Source: Diadema setosum (taxonomy: Eukaryota; Echinodermata; Echinoidea; Diadematoida; Diadematidae). From it: 64,000 nucleotides of DNA. Both the position numbers and the translations under genes were made by a program. This document shows positions 44,991 through 55,531 of this stretch, in pieces (the first letter of the stretch is position 1; each line of letters starts with the position of its first letter). Below the pieces are notes generated by a model, which saw only the letters and a list, made by a program, of their open reading frames with translations, did not search any database and was not told where the DNA came from. Location: positions 17,700,301-17,764,300 of the forward strand of contig CM067062.1 of NCBI GenBank assembly GCA_033980235.1, in the 5' to 3' direction.

Positions 44991-45475
44991 GTGAACAGGG
45001 GCAGCCAGTGTTTGGAGGGGAGGGGGCTGTTTGCCCCTCTTACAAGATCTTTCTCTCTCTCTGTTCTCTACCTATATATCTATCAATCTCTTTTTTGCTC
45101 TGGGATAAAAGGAAAAGTGAATGGAAACCTCCGAGGCCAAACAAGTGAGAGTAGAAATGAGAGAATGCAGGTAGCAGATTGTGCTCCTTTCTCTGTGCAA
45201 TATTCCTCCTCCTCTCTCCCTTAAACTTGAGCGCTAGAAGTAGAGGTGTGAGTATGCATGCACAGCCCATGGATGGGTGTTTTCTTGATGCCTCCACAGC
45301 GAGTCGAGAGGCAGGGAGAATGGTTGGGAGAGAAAGAGGGAGGGAGACAGTAGGAGAGAGATACAGATGGAGAAGAGAGAAGAGAGATGAGGGGGAGAGG
45401 GATGCAGAATGCGCGTGCTTACACTCAGACACACTCCAATAGAAAGTTGATGTGTTGTTGAGGGCTCACACTAGC
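44991..45475. other. unassigned; purine-rich tract
   Basis: 45296-45412 is almost pure GA (GAGAGAGAxxGGGAG). Frames on both strands reflect it. No gene. Confidence 0.5.
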
Positions 45476-45479
45476 AGCG

Positions 45480-46470
45480 GAACCACCCCAAGGGAGGAAA
45501 GAAAACCCGGCCAGTAATTCGATTGGGACTGCCGACGTGAAAAATGTCGCAGCGTCTCGAGCATAATATATCGTTGGCTTCGTTGTCCCTCTCGAAGCTA
45601 CTTGTGCCGAAAAAAGACGCGGCTTGTGTTTTCTTAAAATACGCTTTTTCGATTTTTGTGAGGCTTCCTCCACACCCGCCCGTCCCAGTAGGAACACGCG
45701 GCAATCGAGGAGGTGAGAAGGAGGGAGGGAAAGTGTACAAGGGGCTTAAAGTGCGAATACCCTGCTGTGAAGATCGATGGATGGGACTAAGCATGCCGAC
45801 AGCTCGACAGGCCACTTGCAAACAGCCCCGGCCGCTCCCTACGCTCCACTTAACGCATTCCCATTCCACTCCATGCCCGATTCCCTTCCCACCGAACGGA
45901 TTAATCGTGTCAACACCACATGAATAGAAATCACTCCGGGCATTATTTTTTCATTGCCTAATCATCAGACTCCATTTGATTGCGGCCCAAAAGGTAAACA
46001 AACTTGCGGCTTTCGGAGCGAAGGCCTACAAGGCTGGCTGCAACAAGATGAGTTGGTGCTTTCATATGGAAGGACATTGGTCCCAAAAGTACTCCTGTTT
46101 ATTCACAGCAAAGGAAACATTGTCTATGGATTTCCCCGGTCCTTTTCAACCGTTCATCACAACAGCTCTCTCTCGCTCTCCCTGAACCTTTTTTTCTCCC
46201 CCTCTCTCTCTGCCCCGAAGCCCAAGAAGCGGTTTTCATTTGAGCGGCCGACCAAACTCATAACCCAATCATAGCCAGTCAATTATCAATACAATTCTTA
46301 AAACTGCTGCCTGACACTTTTGGCATTTTTCACGCCGAATTAGTCCCGACAGGGCGCCCTGCAATAACAACACTGCCCCCTCGCTCCGGTGTGTTTGGAC
46401 AGAGCGCCGGTTTTGCTACATGGCAAATTACATTTGAGTATGTGCTAGACTGGGCCCAATAATGACCCCA
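45480..46470. promoter_or_regulatory. large candidate conserved non-coding block
   Basis: About 1 kb of CpG-bearing unique DNA: GCAGCGTCTCGAGCATAATA, TTAAAATACGCTTTTTCG, GGGCATTATTTTTTCATTGC, CTAATCATCAG and a perfect Fox-type GTAAACAAAC at 45994-46003, then ACGCCGAATTAGTCCCG near 46331. Several frames of 100-130 codons overlap on opposite strands with no domain. Enhancer-like role inferred. Confidence 0.4.
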
Positions 46471-46513
46471 AGCAATCGCCACATCTTCGTATGTCGCTCA
46501 TACTCTTCTCTAA

Positions 46514-46531
46514 CCCCCCCCCCCCCCCCCC
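46514..46531. repeat. poly-C tract (C18)
   Basis: Pure C run, followed about 100 bp downstream by a G-run (46636-46647) that could pair with it. Confidence 0.97.
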
Positions 46532-46689
46532 ATGGCAATGTTGCAATGGGATATTTAGAAAAAACACAGCATAAACACAGGGACATCTGACAAAAACATT
46601 GGAGGGGCTTCTCTTTTTTCCCCCTTTTTTTAAGGGGGGGGGGGGGTCGTGGGGGGATGACGATAACTAACATGGGGTGCATATCACTG

Positions 46690-46930
46690 CTACGGCTGCA
46701 CCACTTGTGGGGACGCGCATTTTACCGAATGGAAACGCGGCTGGAGGCTCTGCTCGCAGACACAAATCCATAAAATTGTGCTTGCGACCTGAGCATCGTA
46801 ATTGCATTTTGCATGCATTAAGGTAGGAAAATGCAATCGGCTGCAGGGGAAAAGCAGCCTAATTTCACATCATTTCAAAGGCAACATGGGAATTCTCTTT
46901 CCAATTACTTGTCGCCGAGAACAAATAATG
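46690..46930. promoter_or_regulatory. candidate conserved non-coding block with POU-like sites
   Basis: Unique block with CGTAATTGCATTTTGCATG (ATTTTGCAT at 46806-46814 is an inverted POU-type octamer variant, next to GCATTAAGG), GAAAATGCAATCGG and CCAATTACTTGTCGCCG. Repeat-free up to a G9 run near 46950. Confidence 0.42.
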
Positions 46931-47089
46931 CCAAGAAGTAGGGAAGTGGGGGGGGGGGCATGGTAGGAGGAGACAGAGAGAGAGGACAGACAGAGAGACA
47001 GACAGATTTACATCATTATCTTCTCTGCTCCAGTGCCCTTCTACTTTTTCCCCCCATTCTGCTCAGCAATCACAAGCATAGTCACTCAT

Positions 47090-47330
47090 ATCCCTCCATC
47101 ATCAGTAGGGTAGTGGGACCACCGCACAATAAGCGCGATTCTCCGGGCAAATCCACGGAGATCAATGGGTATTGGGAGCCCTTAATTCAATACTCTAATT
47201 GGGCCATTTTAATGAATAATATAACTGAGCCTATTTATTCATCTAAATTGCTTTTCATAGAAACATCTTTTGACGTGGCCTTGACGGCATGTTAGAGTTG
47301 TTGGGAGCGCGGCTGATATCTGGGGCATGT
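47090..47330. promoter_or_regulatory. candidate conserved non-coding block
   Basis: Dense homeodomain-type words: CCCTTAATTCAATACTC, CTAATTGGGCC, TTTTAATGAATAATATAAC, TTTATTCATC. Also ACCACCGCAC (Runt-like) and GGAGATCAATGGG. No coding frame above 60 codons is convincing here. Strong candidate by composition. Confidence 0.42.
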
Positions 47331-48116
47331 ATGGCAATCTTCTCCTCTCCCTGCTTCTAACCCTAGCACTCGGTCACATTAGTATGCAATGCTCATCTCA
47401 TCAAAACATTTTCACATTTAATTATACATATTGCAGTCTTTATCTCCTCAGTGCTACAGCAATCAGGGAAAGAGCTTTCATTGCCATTGCTCTTGATATC
47501 ATAGTCTATGCAGTTCAGCTTCTTTCATTCCATGTTTAATTTTTTGTTTCTGTTGTACTTAATCTGCTGTGACAGGATTTTATTGAATTTCAATTTTCAT
47601 TGAATTCACATGGAAGGGAAGGTTGTTATTTCTCCAAGGCTCCTGAAGCAAAATCATTGACCTACAAGTTGTGTATCAGATCTTCAGTATTTTGAAAAAG
47701 ATATCTGTATGTGCTACACAGCTGTCAAGAATAATCTTATCTTCAGGAATCTAAAAATAATTGCAGTCCAGTTGGGACACTTGAGCCAATGACCACAGGA
47801 CTGTGCACTGATCAGGATGGACAAACAAACACACAAACAAACAAACCAAAACCTAAACATTCCGCCGTTGTTCCTATGACAGTCAGTTACATGTGTCACA
47901 GCATTTCGATGACGCATAATGCAAATCACACCCAAATTTATGAAATTAGGGATCACAAATATTCTAATATCCAGAACTTCCACTGAGAAAAAAAAACAAA
48001 ACAAAACAGATGTGAACAAACAACCCCCCCTCCCAAACTGATAAACCTTAAAAAATGCCTGAACATGGCTGCTGTTTTTTTTTTCTCCCCAATTCTGTGA
48101 TGCTGAAAGAGGTGGG
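47331..48116. other. unassigned AT-rich intergenic
   Basis: No gene recognised. A 101-codon minus frame (47714-48019) is low-complexity at both ends. A-runs and (CAAA)n near 47820-47850. Confidence 0.45.
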
Positions 48117-48443
48117 TTAAAGGTCCTGTTTACCTTTGGGAGCAGTGATTTAAAAAATTTTCAAGATATGACATTTAATGCATATGTGTAGGTCTGTTGT
48201 ACCACAAAACGTCCAATCATATAAGATTTTCGCGATAAAGCCTAAAATATAAGGAGATATCTGTATTTTTCTTAACAAACCATTACTGTAGATGGTTAAG
48301 TCTGGAAACATTTTTATTATAACTATTGTTCACATTTTGTACATTTAACAATACTTTCTATTTCTAACTCACATTTTAGAACTATTTTAAAGCACTAATG
48401 CTGTGTTTTTGTTTCACCTGCAAATGGTAATGTATGCCTTTAA
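48117..48443. mobile_element. MITE family A, copy 1
   Basis: TTAA on both ends. The left end AAGGTCCTGTTTACCTTTGG and the inverted right end AAGGCATACATTACCATTTG share the pattern AAGG-N6-TTACC. Shares ATGCATATGTGTAGGTCTG and the AATGCTG-TTTTTGTTTC segment with copies at 50041 and 53868. Confidence 0.85.
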
Positions 48444-48840
48444 GGTGTGGGCAGCAGTCTCCCTCTGATAATCAATCAAACATACCAGGTGATACACCAC
48501 ACAACTAGTCAGAGTGGGTTTTGCTACTCATGTTTTGCTGTAAATCTAAGCCGTCAACCATACACTTTCCTCCCCCCCCAAAAAAAAAAAAACGGATCAG
48601 CAGTTTATCCTGGCAAAACAAGGCCAATTACGTGGGGTTCATACGATTGCTAACCACTCCCTCCACACTCGCAAAGCCCTACAATACATTACGCATTCTA
48701 TCACGCTTCATTAGGCACACCGGATATTTGTATTGTATGCGTGCTCAGCAGAGGAAAGAAGGATAGAGTGGAGTAGAGTAGAGTAGAAAGAAAGATGGGT
48801 CAAAGACAAGGCAGAGAAGGGGGGGGGGGGAAACAAGCTA
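48444..48840. other. unassigned intergenic
   Basis: C/A-run near 48573-48592, short GAGTA repeat near 48769-48786, G12 near 48820. No gene. Confidence 0.4.
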
Positions 48841-48844
48841 CAGG

Positions 48845-49345
48845 GAAAAGACGAAAGGGGCGCGCAGGTAATGTGGCAAAGCCGAGCCAGTTTGCGAAAA
48901 TTAATGCATCAAATTAATAAATGGCAGTGCTGCATCCTACGCGATTAAAACAATTTGGCGTTTATTTGCGCTCAGCTGCCAGGCAAGACAAAACGAATCA
49001 GCCTTGACGGCCCAGGCTCAATTTGACATGATTTAGGCTGGATGCAAATTCATTAGGGTGCTTAATATTGCGCTGGCAATTTCGTAGGAGCGACGCTTTC
49101 TTTTTTGGAGGGGGGACAGATAGAAAGTGGGTGCCGCCGTGAATGTCAAAGGTCACTTCCCTCATTCCGTCTCCCACTGTTTCTTCTCTCTCGTTCGCTC
49201 CCTCTCCCTCTCTCACTCTCTCTGACGATGTCTTGTTGGCTGGAGAAATTTGAGCCCTAATGAAATAAAAGGTGTTCATTTCATGATTGATTCTATTACC
49301 GGGGAGCGGGATTCAATTGATGAATGCAAAATGGGGCGTTAAAGA
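48845..49345. promoter_or_regulatory. candidate conserved non-coding block with octamer site
   Basis: CpG-bearing unique block with AAAATTAATGCATCAAATTA near 48898, GCGATTAAAACAATTTGGCG, a perfect octamer ATGCAAAT at 49042-49049 directly followed by TCATTAGG, TTAATATTGCGC, and a PBX-Hox-type TGATTGAT at 49284-49291. The 49130-49225 part is CT-rich. One of the best regulatory candidates here, though conservation is untested. Confidence 0.45.
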
Positions 49346-49950
49346 AGGAAATTGAGCTTTTGTTTTGTCACTGTCACAACGGTTTAGTTTCAAGGTAGGC
49401 CAGAAGATTGAGTGTCTTTGCGGAAGCTTTGGCCCACTTTCTCGGGCCACGGACACCCCTCTTGCCTAGAAATTTGTCCAATATCGCCCTCGCTAGGTAT
49501 ACAAGGTGGAATGAAGCCTGTACCCAAATGAAGGTATATGGTCAATTTCTGACATGCGGAATTACAGACGTACAATGCAAAGAATGTGAAGAGATGTGGC
49601 GACCAAATGAAAAAAGCAGATAGACTGAGGATTTTGCCCGAAAAAGAGTCTTTTTTTTTGCACACTGTCAACTCAAATTATGTTTTCTTTAATCCCCAAT
49701 ACCATGGATTGAGCAACCATGCAATAAGAAGAAAACACAAGAGGTATGTTGTATCTTGAGTTGGATATGCATTCAATTTCAAAGACAGGAAGAACAAACA
49801 ATTTGTTAGAAATTGGGTTATCATGATACTAGTCTTTACGCCCCCCCTTCTTTCCTCATAAGAAACAATAAACAAAGCAAAAACCATGTGCATATGTAAG
49901 ATTGCCAATCACATATGATAGAAATCTTCATTCAGAGCTTGCGAATTCTA
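49346..49950. other. unassigned; unique segment with short frame
   Basis: A 71-codon plus frame (49408-49623) reads through unique sequence and contains a Cys-Gly-Ile...Cys-Lys-Glu-Cys stretch, but it has no domain, splice context or start context. Otherwise AT-rich. Confidence 0.3.
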
Positions 49951-49951
49951 A

Positions 49952-50044
49952 TTAACCCATTGAGGACGAGCTCCGAGTATACTCGGGCAGGTGTCTATGG
50001 GAAATGCGTGTTGTAGCAAAACCAGTCCGTCCTCAACGGGTTAA
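49952..50044. mobile_element. family B 93-bp TTAA element, copy 2 (best preserved)
   Basis: TTAACCCATTGAGGACGAGC at the left and GTCCTCAACGGGTTAA at the right form the inverted ends. The interior has a perfect 14-bp palindrome CCGAGTATACTCGG at 49973-49986. The right TTAA (50041-50044) is also the left TTAA of family A copy 2. Confidence 0.85.
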
Positions 50045-50407
50045 AGGTCCAGTTTACCTTTGGGAGCAGTGATTTCAAAAATGTTCAAGATATCACATTT
50101 GATGCATATGTGTAGGTCTGTTGTATCATAAAACATCCTACCATATGAAATATTTGCAATAAAACCTAAAATATGAGGAGATATCAGGGTTTTTCTCAAT
50201 AAACCGTAACTGTATACGGTTTAGACTGTAAACATTTTTATTATAACTATTGTTCACATTTTGTGTATTTAACAACACTTAACATCGATTATACGGATTC
50301 AAATTTTGACAGTGGTTGTTGCTATCCCTAACTCACATCTTAGAACTATTTTAAAGCACTAATGCTGGGTTTTTGTTTCATCTGCAAATGGTAAATTATG
50401 CCTTTAA
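50041..50407. mobile_element. MITE family A, copy 2
   Basis: TTAAAGGTCCAGTTTACC at the left, GCCTTTAA at the right, 367 bp. It abuts family B copy 2 and shares one TTAA with it. Same internal words as copy 1, plus the AACATCGATTATACGGATTC segment missing from copy 1 and present (inverted) in copy 3. Confidence 0.87.
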
Positions 50408-50720
50408 AGGTAGGAAAATGGAATTTTGTTTTCTTTTCTTTTTCTGTAGACCTCTTTAGAAGGACATTACATGGATGGGCAGCCAAGTGAAGGCTGTAGA
50501 AGACATTTAATATGAGTAACATAACTGATACCAAAATCAATCTGGTATATTCTGCTTCCACATTTTACCAGAGGTCACATTAAATGCAACAGTGAGGCCT
50601 ACAATCTTATATTTTTGTCTGGTCAAATTGAAGCACTAAAAGAGAAAAAGGATCAAATGCCGAAAGTTGTTTCACAAATCAGCTGTGATTCTTTTTTGAT
50701 GTTGTCTTCTGTCAGTGGAA
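50408..50720. other. unassigned AT-rich spacer
   Basis: No gene or repeat recognised. Confidence 0.45.
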
Positions 50721-50724
50721 ACTA

Positions 50725-51060
50725 GTTGCTGAGCTCCTGTGGATAATATCACGGATAATTCCCGCTGATTGGATTGGCGAATTTAATTTAGAATCGCTTA
50801 CGAAATCCCATCGAGAGAGGGAGGGAAAGGCCGCGACCAGAGAGAGGAGAGGTTGAAGCTCGCTGACGGGTGTATCGGGCAGAGAATTCAATTTTCTGTT
50901 CAATTTGTGCAGAAATTTTGGGGTTTCATATCTACTTGTTTCGCCATGATATTGTTGGTGGATGGATATGTTTCTTTCATGTACACCAAAATCACCTGCC
51001 ATGACAGCGCAGCTTGGGGGTTTTCGCTTTCTATCACGTCAAATTACAGACATTGTTGAT
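50725..51060. promoter_or_regulatory. candidate conserved non-coding block
   Basis: Contains GTGGATAATATCACGGATAA, TGATTGGATTGGCG, CGAATTTAATTTAGAATCGC and CCATGATATTGTTGG. Unique except for a GAGAG stretch near 50815-50850. Regulatory role inferred. Confidence 0.36.
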
Positions 51061-51535
51061 GCGCCGCAGAGATCACACACAAAAACAGACATTGAAGACA
51101 AGAAGGAGACATGTTGCTCACTAAGAAACGGGAACAAAAACTATATTACCTTGTTGCAAATCTGCGGCGTGTGCAACATCGGTAACGCGTACACACCAGA
51201 AAATTTGGGTGTGACACTACAATAAAACCATGCCACTCTGGCTACACATTTTCATGGTTACGAAATGAATGAATCAAGCTAGAATGTATGCACACCTCGC
51301 AGTGGCTAAAGGTAGCATTGACGACAAAAAGGAACATGTCCTCAGGTTGAAAAAAATCCTTTGTGTGCAATAACAGAGACAGAATGAAAGAAATTGATAG
51401 GACAGCCCTCAAATTAACACACACATACACACACACAACATAAAAAAAACCCCAAAATCTAGGTTTGTATCTATCAGTCAATGTCAGCCCTGATAAACAT
51501 GACGTGCCAAACATAAATGAGCAGGTAGTAGCAGC
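51061..51535. other. unassigned intergenic
   Basis: Short CA tract near 51418. The 137-codon minus frame over 51242-51655 shows no family features (Leu/Thr/Ala-rich). Confidence 0.35.
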
Positions 51536-51845
51536 CAAGGCCGCAGTCGTTGCTCTGACTGTTGTTGCTGGAAATAGCAGCAAAACAGAGGCTGTCTGCT
51601 CATAACGCAGCCGTCGGAACAGGAGGGTGGCGTCCATTTTGTCGCTCAAATACAAAAACGTGTCTACGATGGATGACAGAAGATGGACAGCGCCCCCTAT
51701 CGGTCACACAGGAAGAAATGTTATCACTTTTCCTTCACAGAGTTGTAATTGAGTGGCATCCCAGGGCTTCTTTGTGAGGACAAGACAAGGAAACGGGAGC
51801 TGTGGCTCTTTGTAATCCAGCCACAGGGGGAGCGTGTGGAAATAT
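51536..51845. promoter_or_regulatory. possible insulator-like segment with CTCF-like core
   Basis: CAGCGCCCCCTATCGG at 51688-51703 resembles the inverted bilaterian CTCF core (CAGCGCCCCCTnnTGG-type). A weaker CCACAGGGGGAGCG lies at 51821-51834 in the opposite orientation, about 120 bp away. Similar GCGCCCCCT words also occur in animal repeats, so this is tentative. Confidence 0.28.
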
Positions 51846-52009
51846 AATGTAGTAGCTAAATCCGCCATCATGTATGGCTACATCTGACATCATAAGAGGT
51901 GACTCGGTTGATACAGCAGCAGCTGCCTGTCTGCGGACACTCCTTCATAAATCATTTAGTTTAAAGAGCTCTAGAAACAATAGTGGAGGGTTGAGAGACC
52001 TAGTTTCTC
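51846..52009. other. unassigned intergenic
   Basis: Nothing recognised. Confidence 0.4.
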
Positions 52010-52103
52010 TTAACCCGTTGAGGACAGGCTGATTCTGCTTTAACACACGTTTCCCATACACACCTGCCCGAGTATACTCAGGAACTAGTCTTCATCGGGT
52101 TTA
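52010..52103. mobile_element. family B TTAA element, copy 3
   Basis: Begins TTAACCCGTTGAGGACAGG and ends ATCGGGTTTA (right TTAA mutated). It is in the opposite orientation to copy 2 and retains TGCCCGAGTATACTCAGG, one mismatch from the palindrome of copy 2. Confidence 0.83.
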
Positions 52104-52510
52104 GGAGCCGATCAAAAGAACAGGATTTCAAGAGTGACTCTAATTACTCTCTCCTTGTCTTCCCGTTTAGTAGGTCTATATACCACACGAGTTATGACAT
52201 GTTATAAGACCACCAGAAGAGGCACTTAAGCTATCATGATGATTCACCATTAGGTTTCAACTACATGCTCATTATTCATATTGCCAGGTTTATGTTCTTC
52301 TTGGGAAGTCTGTAATAAGGATCATGACAACTCAAGAGTTCAAGAGTGAACTATGAAATGAGAGACAAAGAGTGAAAGTACGAGAGAGGAGAGTGTGCTT
52401 GTTTAGTGTGCTTGTTTGTCTTTGTGTGTCAACTCTACACATGACTAATTGAATGACACATAAACTAATAAATTATATTCACACCAACATAGATATATAA
52501 ATGAAGGTAT
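52104..52510. other. unassigned intergenic
   Basis: AT-rich, no recognised feature. Confidence 0.45.
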
Positions 52511-52512
52511 AC

Positions 52513-52539
52513 AAATGCATTGGAAACATACATACATAC

Positions 52540-52571
<32 letters not shown>

Positions 52572-52917
52572 TATAAGCACATATTTTCCACCACTGAATC
52601 CTTGTTGATAAATGCATTGGAAACATACATACATACACATACATACATACATACATACATATATTATAAGCACATATTTTCCACCACTGAATCCTTGTTG
52701 ATGTGGAAAAGCACCCCCCCCCCCCCCCCGATATTGAACTCACACAGTTCACAGCTCACAGCACACAAGAGGATACATACATACATACATACATACATAC
52801 ATAGGGTATTACAAGCACATATTTTCCACCACTGAATCCATGTTGATGTAGAAAAGCACCCCCCCCCCCCCATATTAAACTCACACAATTCACAGCACAC
52901 AGCACACAAGAGGATTC
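52513..52917. repeat. compound tandem repeat with (CATA)n and C16 tracts
   Basis: A 97-bp unit (AAATGCATTGGAAACATACA start, at 52513 and 52610) holds (CATA)n plus TATAAGCACATATTTTCCAC. A second unit (AAAAGCACCCC..., C-run, ACTCACACA-TTCACAG, ACACAAGAGGAT) occurs at about 52703-52775 and 52851-52917. The phrase GCACATATTTTCCACCACTG appears three times. It arose by nested duplication of one ancestral block. Confidence 0.92.
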
Positions 52918-53185
52918 AGGAGCTAGCTGGCAATAGGTAGCCTATTCATGAAGCATGCAGCTGCTATTTTTATCCTTCCCTCCCCCTGTCTGGCAGGGGT
53001 GCAGATAGCTGTGACTCAGGGTAAACAAACACAGCCCTGACCCCAGATTCGGGTCACGGGGAACGTCCCTCACCCAGAGACAGGCCCAATCACAGACTTC
53101 AGGGGAGTGTGGGTGCACTACCTACCCCTCCCCTTTCACTCAGCAACAGTTTAGTCAGAACAGGAGAGGGAGATGTGGGCATGGT
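52918..53185. other. unassigned intergenic
   Basis: Balanced unique DNA (CCAGATTCGGGTCACGGGG near 53042). No gene recognised. Confidence 0.35.
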
Positions 53186-53188
53186 GGT

Positions 53189-53480
53189 TGGTGGTTGGTG
53201 GTAGTAGTGGTAATGGTGTTGGTGGTTGGTGGTAGTGGTGGTGTTGTTGTTGGTGGTGGTAGTGGTATTGGTAGTGGTGATAGTGGTGGTGGTGGTGTTC
53301 GTGGTTGGTGGTAGTGGTGTTGGTGGTATTGGTGATAGTGGTATTGGTGATAGTGGTGTTGGTGATAGTGGTGTTGGTGTTGGTGGTAGTGGTGGTGGTG
53401 GTGGTGGTAGTGGTATTGTTAGTTAATGGTAGTGGTGGTTAGTGGTAGTGGTGGTTAGTGGTAGTGATGGTTGGTGGTAG
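53189..53480. repeat. (GGT)n / (GGTAGT)n trinucleotide repeat
   Basis: About 290 bp of GGT/AGT/GTT triplets giving Val- and Gly-rich frames. Confidence 0.96.
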
Positions 53481-53585
53481 TAGTACATGTAGTGTTTAAT
53501 ACAGGGGATAACTTAAATGGTGTCATCCATAACTTGTCCGGACTGTTGTTGTTTTATTCAGTGTTTATCCTAAAATGTACATGTC

Positions 53586-53735
53586 TGGGGGGCATTTCAC
53601 CGAGTGTTATGTCAGATTTTTTTTTTTCCCTTGACAAATTTGCTCTCAGCCAATCAGATGCAAGGATTTTAGAAGCTTTTAACAGTTTGTCAGGAAAAAA
53701 AAAATCTGACAAAACACTTGATGAAATGTCCCCTT
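53586..53735. mobile_element. MITE family F, copy 2 (inverted relative to copy 1)
   Basis: The left arm GGGGGCATTTCACCGAGTGT is mirrored by ACACTTGATGAAATGTCCCC, with the inner pair GTCAGATTTTTTT / AAAAAAATCTGAC. The core CTCTCAGCCAATCAGATGCA (continuing AGGATTT) is the exact complement of the core in copy 1. Confidence 0.82.
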
Positions 53736-53867
53736 GGTGATGACAAGCTTTTCTCCCAGTTTTACTGGATTCAAGGCTTGCATGAGAACAAACACAGAGA
53801 TACCTACAAAAAGAAGACACCAACAAAACAGATTTGTTGCACATAAAAATGTGGCACACCAAACCCA

Positions 53868-54233
53868 TTAAAGGCATAATTTACCTTTTGCAGATGAAAC
53901 AAAAACCCAGCATTAGTCTTTAAGATAGTTCTAAAATGTGAGTTAGGGATAGAAACAACCACTATAAAAATTTGAATCAGTAAAATCGATGTTAAGTATT
54001 GTTAGATATACAAAATGTGAACAATAGTTATAATAAAAATGTTTCCAGACTAAACCGTATACAGTTACGGTTTATTGAGAAAAATACTTATATCTCCTCA
54101 TATTTTAGGCTTTATTGTGAAAATTTTATATGGTAAGATGTTTTGTGGTACAACAGACCTACTCATATGCATCAAATGTGACATCTTGCACATTTTTAAA
54201 ATCACTGCTCCCAAAGGTAAACTGGACCTTTAA
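53868..54233 (-). mobile_element. MITE family A, copy 3 (reverse orientation)
   Basis: Starts TTAAAGGCATAATTTACC and ends GGTAAACTGGACCTTTAA, 366 bp, TTAA both sides. It matches copy 2 nearly full length in reverse, including the ATCGATGTTAAGTATTGTTA segment. Confidence 0.87.
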
Positions 54234-55530
54234 GTAGCATTTAGGCATTATGGTTCATTGTGCAGATATCCTTTTTTTTTTTATTTGTTTCCTACCTCAG
54301 TCATGTGGTAGGTAGAAGTACAGAAAACAACCATTTCCTTTTCAGAATTTGAGGGCAAACACTTTTGTTCACAGTTCATTGACCTGCTGAAACCACAATA
54401 CCATACCATGCACAGATCATAATCTAAGAGGTTGCATTGCCATGCTTGGTGAACTTGAATGCCACAATAACAAGCTCATAGCTGGTGGGAATGCACAGTA
54501 TCTATTCCTGGGGGGAAACAGACATAAACATGTACACCAAGTGAGGTCTGTAATGGCCAATTTACTAGTTTAATGACTTTTATCTTTTTGATTATAGAGT
54601 GTCATTGAAAAAACAACAACAAGAACTAACCAAGGAGTGATAATCGTGGCCTTGAGGATTTTTAGCCCCCAAAATATATTGGCACGCAGCAATTGACAGA
54701 ATGAGGAGAAAAGGTACAATCACAAAAGAGAGAATGTTTAAGTAAACATGTTTTGACCAGTTTACAAGGACAGGGATACGCACACATGCACACACATGCA
54801 CACACACACACACACACACACATGAGACAGAATATTTTGTGAATGTCACTAAAGCAAGATTTCATGATTTAGTTTCTAAAAGATTGTGGTTATAACAATG
54901 GAGTGCAAGGGCGGGGGGGGGGGGCGAAGTACAGATAACTGTTTTTGAATATTGAAGGGAAAGATGACGGGGGGGGGGAATGGGGAGATAGGAAGGGGTA
55001 GAGGATGAGATTAATGGACTAGTATGACAAAAACACAAACAAAGACAAAACAAAGACAAACTAAAAAACAGGATATGGGGAATGAAGTGGTGGTAGACTA
55101 TCTGGAATTCATGATCTGAAAGTGCAACATGAATTCAAAGCATGTAAACATCATGAAGCTGGAGTCTGAACATGCACAGTTGTAATGATGAAGTCTATGC
55201 CAGGAAACCCATGGTAACAGTTTTATCCACCAAATACTCAGACCTGTGCTGGGTCAAACACTGGACCGGGCTTTTGTTTGTGTGTGTCTTGAATTACCAT
55301 TCACACACTCATGAAGTGAAAAATCTGTGTACAGAAAGGGGCATTACCATACCCCACCCTCCCAGGCCATTTCAACCTGGACTTGCTACTGTATGATTGC
55401 GGCCCATCACGAGCTCAATCTAAAATTGGTATCGACTTTACACTGCTGGAAAAGAAAAAGAAGATGGTACTTCCTATGAATGCACAAGAGAAGCCTGTGA
55501 TGATTTCGTCATTCAGTTTGCACTGGATGT
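54234..55530. other. unassigned AT-rich intergenic with simple repeats
   Basis: (CA)n at 54779-54822, G11 near 54914, G10 near 54970. No gene recognised. Confidence 0.5.
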
Positions 55531-55531
55531 A

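Noticed and set aside
49408..49623. 71-codon plus frame with a CxxC-like Cys-Lys-Glu-Cys motif
   Set aside because: Two cysteines are not a zinc finger, and no flanking splice signals or homologous domain were recognised.
52513..52917. CRISPR-like array
   Set aside because: Repeats are of unequal spacing, contain microsatellites and C-runs, and lie in eukaryotic DNA. It is a nested tandem duplication.
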